Assembly: GCA_035762345.1 (NCBI GenBank)
Contig: DASTPE010000133.1
Coordinates: 1-7,432, forward strand
Length of the DNA stretch: 7,432 nt
From: SCGC-AG-212-J23 sp035762345
GTDB taxonomy: Bacteria > Pseudomonadota > Gammaproteobacteria > Burkholderiales > SG8-39
Direction: 5' to 3'
Below are positions 5,847 through 7,432 of the stretch, one piece after another. Position 1 is the stretch's first letter. The number at the start of each line of letters is the position of its first letter. Both the position numbers and the translations under genes were made by a program. Under the pieces are notes generated by a model, which was not told the DNA's origin, did not search any database, and saw only the letters and a program-made list of their open reading frames with translations.

Positions 5847-7379
5847 TCAGCCCTTGTTCACGTATCCGTAGACCAGGTTGCTGCGGTCGCCGCCGTGTTT
5901 CTCATAGAGCGACTTGCAGTACGCGACCTTGTCGCCCTCGACCTCGCTCATCATCTTCGGCGTGTAGCCGTAAAGGCGGGCGTTGTTGCCCCCTAGGATT
6001 GCGGTCTTGACTGGACCGTCGGCCGGGCCCATTGGGGCGAGGCCGTACTTCTTCTGCAGCTCCTCCGGAATCTCCAGGCGGCGCAACGCTTCAATTTGCC
6101 ACTGCGGCGAGCCGGTCCACACGGCGTCGGTGCCCCAGCACACATGATCGGCGCCCATGCCCTTGACCATGGCGCCCAGCATGTAGGCGGCGGCGCGCGG
6201 CTCGGCCATGTTGCTATGGGCGAAGATTTGGCCGAGGTCGGCGTACACGTTCGACACGCCGTATTGCGCGGGGATGTTGGCGAGATCGGTAACCCAGTCG
6301 ATGCGACCCTCGCGCTGGAGCTGGTCCCATGCCGCGGCGGCGGTACCGCCGGGGCCCGCGACCCAACGGTAGGCGGAGTGGTAGATGACGAAGTTGAGTT
6401 GCGGCCAGTCTTTCGCCGCCTGGCCGACGTCGTTCACATTGCAATAGCCGAGGAGGTGCGGGAACTGGCGCTCGACCGAGGGCGGGAAGAGGCCCTTGTG
6501 GATGCAGATGTTCTTGAGGCCCGGCCGGTCGGGATACTTCGCCGTCCACTTGACGACCTTTTCGTAGAACGGATACATCACCTTCTGATCGTCGAGGCGG
6601 AACGGCCACTTGGAGAGATGTTTGTTGGTGTTGTCGCCGATGGTGTAGCCCTTCCAGGAGTCTGGCCGCAGCCGCCCCATCTCCTCCTCGACCTTGTCCA
6701 GCCAGCCGTCGTGGCCGGGCGTGAAAATGGCGTGGGAATACATGCGCCGCGTGCCGGCTTCCTTGTTTACCTTCTCGCGCGCCTGGTACTTCATATCGTT
6801 CGTCAGGAACGAGTACGCCGGGTCGACTGAGTAGGAGCCGCTGATGCAAGCGACCTTGGTGTCGCTGTCGAGATAAACCTCCTTGAAGTAGTTCGGGAAC
6901 ATCAGGTCTTCGATAGTCTGCGGCTTGTCCTTGAGCGCCGGGTTCCATCCCGACTTGCCCACGGGCTCGCGCTGCGCGATGAAAGTCTTGATCGGCGTGC
7001 CCTCGCGCAGGAAGTGTGTGTGCATGTCCATCACGAACTGGCTCTTGAGCGAATCGGCACGCGCCTGCGCGACCTCGAGATCGGTTGCTTCCTTTGGAAG
7101 AACTTCATACAGGGGTTGAGAATTCTTGGCGTGCACCTGGTTCATCGCCGCGAATGCAGCGGCCATGCCGCCTGCGGTCTTGAAGAACTTCCGCCGCGTC
7201 ATGCGGTACTTCCTGGCGAGCTGCGAGCCCATCTCTTTGATCCGGGCCTCGAACTCCTTCTGCTGCGCGCTTTGCGGGCTCGGCATGTATTCGTCGCTCG
7301 ACACAAACTGCACCGGAATCGGCGCGCGGAACAGCGTCTCGCCGCCGGAAAGCTGCTCCAGTTCCTCGGGGGTCAACAT
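5847..7379 (-). CDS. Tat-exported amidohydrolase (PF04909-type metal-dependent hydrolase/decarboxylase)
   Basis: This 510-residue protein has a TIM-barrel amidohydrolase-2 domain from about 115 to the end. The metal and catalytic residues expected for the family are visible: M-D-M-H120-T-H122 on the first strand, K243 in W-K-G-Y, H294 in I-C-I-H-K-G, H334 in I-Y-H-S, and D418 in W-G-T-D-A-V-W. The family hydrolyses or decarboxylates ring and carboxylate compounds with a bound divalent metal; the substrate here is unknown. A twin-arginine signal, M-T-R62-R63-K-F-F-K followed by a hydrophobic run to V-H-A (82-84), indicates folded export to the periplasm. It sits after an unusual 59-residue polar extension. 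The ATG at 7379 is chosen because AGGAGG (7391-7386) lies six bases upstream; an in-frame ATG at 7406 lacks such a site. An alternative start at M60 (7202) has AGGAAG six bases upstream and would give an ordinary Tat signal. A strong terminator follows the gene. Confidence 0.88.
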   Translation of the reverse strand: MLTPEELEQLSGGETLFRAPIPVQFVSSDEYMPSPQSAQQKEFEARIKEMGSQLARKYRMTRRKFFKTAGGMAAAFAAMNQVHAKNSQPLYEVLPKEATDLEVAQARADSLKSQFVMDMHTHFLREGTPIKTFIAQREPVGKSGWNPALKDKPQTIEDLMFPNYFKEVYLDSDTKVACISGSYSVDPAYSFLTNDMKYQAREKVNKEAGTRRMYSHAIFTPGHDGWLDKVEEEMGRLRPDSWKGYTIGDNTNKHLSKWPFRLDDQKVMYPFYEKVVKWTAKYPDRPGLKNICIHKGLFPPSVERQFPHLLGYCNVNDVGQAAKDWPQLNFVIYHSAYRWVAGPGGTAAAAWDQLQREGRIDWVTDLANIPAQYGVSNVYADLGQIFAHSNMAEPRAAAYMLGAMVKGMGADHVCWGTDAVWTGSPQWQIEALRRLEIPEELQKKYGLAPMGPADGPVKTAILGGNNARLYGYTPKMMSEVEGDKVAYCKSLYEKHGGDRSNLVYGYVNKG

Positions 7380-7385
7380 AGGGAT

Positions 7386-7391
7386 CCTCCT
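7386..7391 (-). promoter_or_regulatory. Strong ribosome binding site fixing the amidohydrolase start
   Basis: On the minus strand AGGAGG is followed after six bases (ATCCCT) by the ATG at 7379. This is the best Shine-Dalgarno match in the window. It favours 7379 over the in-frame ATG at 7406, which lies upstream of the site. Confidence 0.85.
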
Positions 7392-7404
7392 CTCGTGAAA
7401 AGCC

Positions 7405-7432
7405 ATCGTATGCCGCGCTTTCGAATAGGTAA
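7405..7432 (-). promoter_or_regulatory. Possible weak promoter of the amidohydrolase gene
   Basis: On the minus strand TTACCT (7432-7427), a 16-base spacer and TACGAT (7410-7405) loosely resemble a -35/-10 pair and would give a short leader carrying the AGGAGG site. The matches are only 3/6 and 4/6, and the -35 lies at the very edge of the window, so this is tentative. Confidence 0.22.

Noticed and set aside
6096..6830. Plus-strand open frame of 244 codons inside the amidohydrolase gene
   Set aside because: It is antisense to a strongly supported catalytic domain, with no signal, domain or ribosome site of note.
1..7432. CRISPR arrays, tRNA or rRNA genes, insertion sequences, integrase or attachment sites
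   Set aside because: No regularly spaced repeats, cloverleaf-like segments, transposase or integrase reading frames, or terminal inverted repeats were seen on either strand.

Overview
The window is high-GC, densely coded DNA of proteobacterial type, most likely a betaproteobacterium. This is judged from gene content and codon style only: a GltI-like periplasmic binding protein family, an outer-membrane 'MetA-pathway of phenol degradation' family protein, chrB, a Tat-type amidohydrolase, and GGGAG/AGGAGG ribosome sites. No rRNA, tRNA, CRISPR array, insertion sequence or phage gene was seen.

Layout. (1) Positions 1-118, minus strand: the first 39 codons of an NAD(P)H-dependent FMN reductase-like flavoprotein, cut by the window edge. 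(2) Positions 220-2865, plus strand: a three-gene unit in which two close paralogues of a periplasmic solute-binding protein (about 78% identical over the mature part by hand count) flank a secreted outer-membrane family protein (PF13557 type). No ABC permease or ATPase gene is present. (3) Positions 2871-5744, minus strand, converging on the first unit with only 5 bases between stop codons: chrB (chromate-responsive regulator), then a small inner-membrane-type lipoprotein with propeller-like repeats, then a major facilitator (MFS) transporter. The usual chrA is absent here. (4) Positions 5847-7379, minus strand: an amidohydrolase (PF04909 type) with an internal twin-arginine export signal. 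A strong intrinsic terminator follows it, just ahead of the chrB promoter.

How the parts may work together. The chrB-lipoprotein-MFS set looks like one regulated export or resistance unit. An AT-rich promoter before chrB carries two near-identical 14-bp boxes exactly 20 bp apart, one over the -35 and one over the -10. Its predicted transcription start lies at the chrB ATG, so the mRNA is probably leaderless. This suggests autoregulation by ChrB, with the MFS protein standing where ChrA normally would. The binding-protein/outer-membrane/binding-protein unit suggests envelope handling of a small, possibly acidic amino-acid-like solute, with the inner-membrane transporter encoded elsewhere. The amidohydrolase appears independent, and its substrate cannot be read from sequence.

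The most unusual points are the operator-in-promoter architecture of chrB, chrB without chrA, the duplicated binding protein around an outer-membrane gene whose start lies inside the upstream gene, and two credible starts for the amidohydrolase that would place its Tat signal either internally or at the N-terminus.
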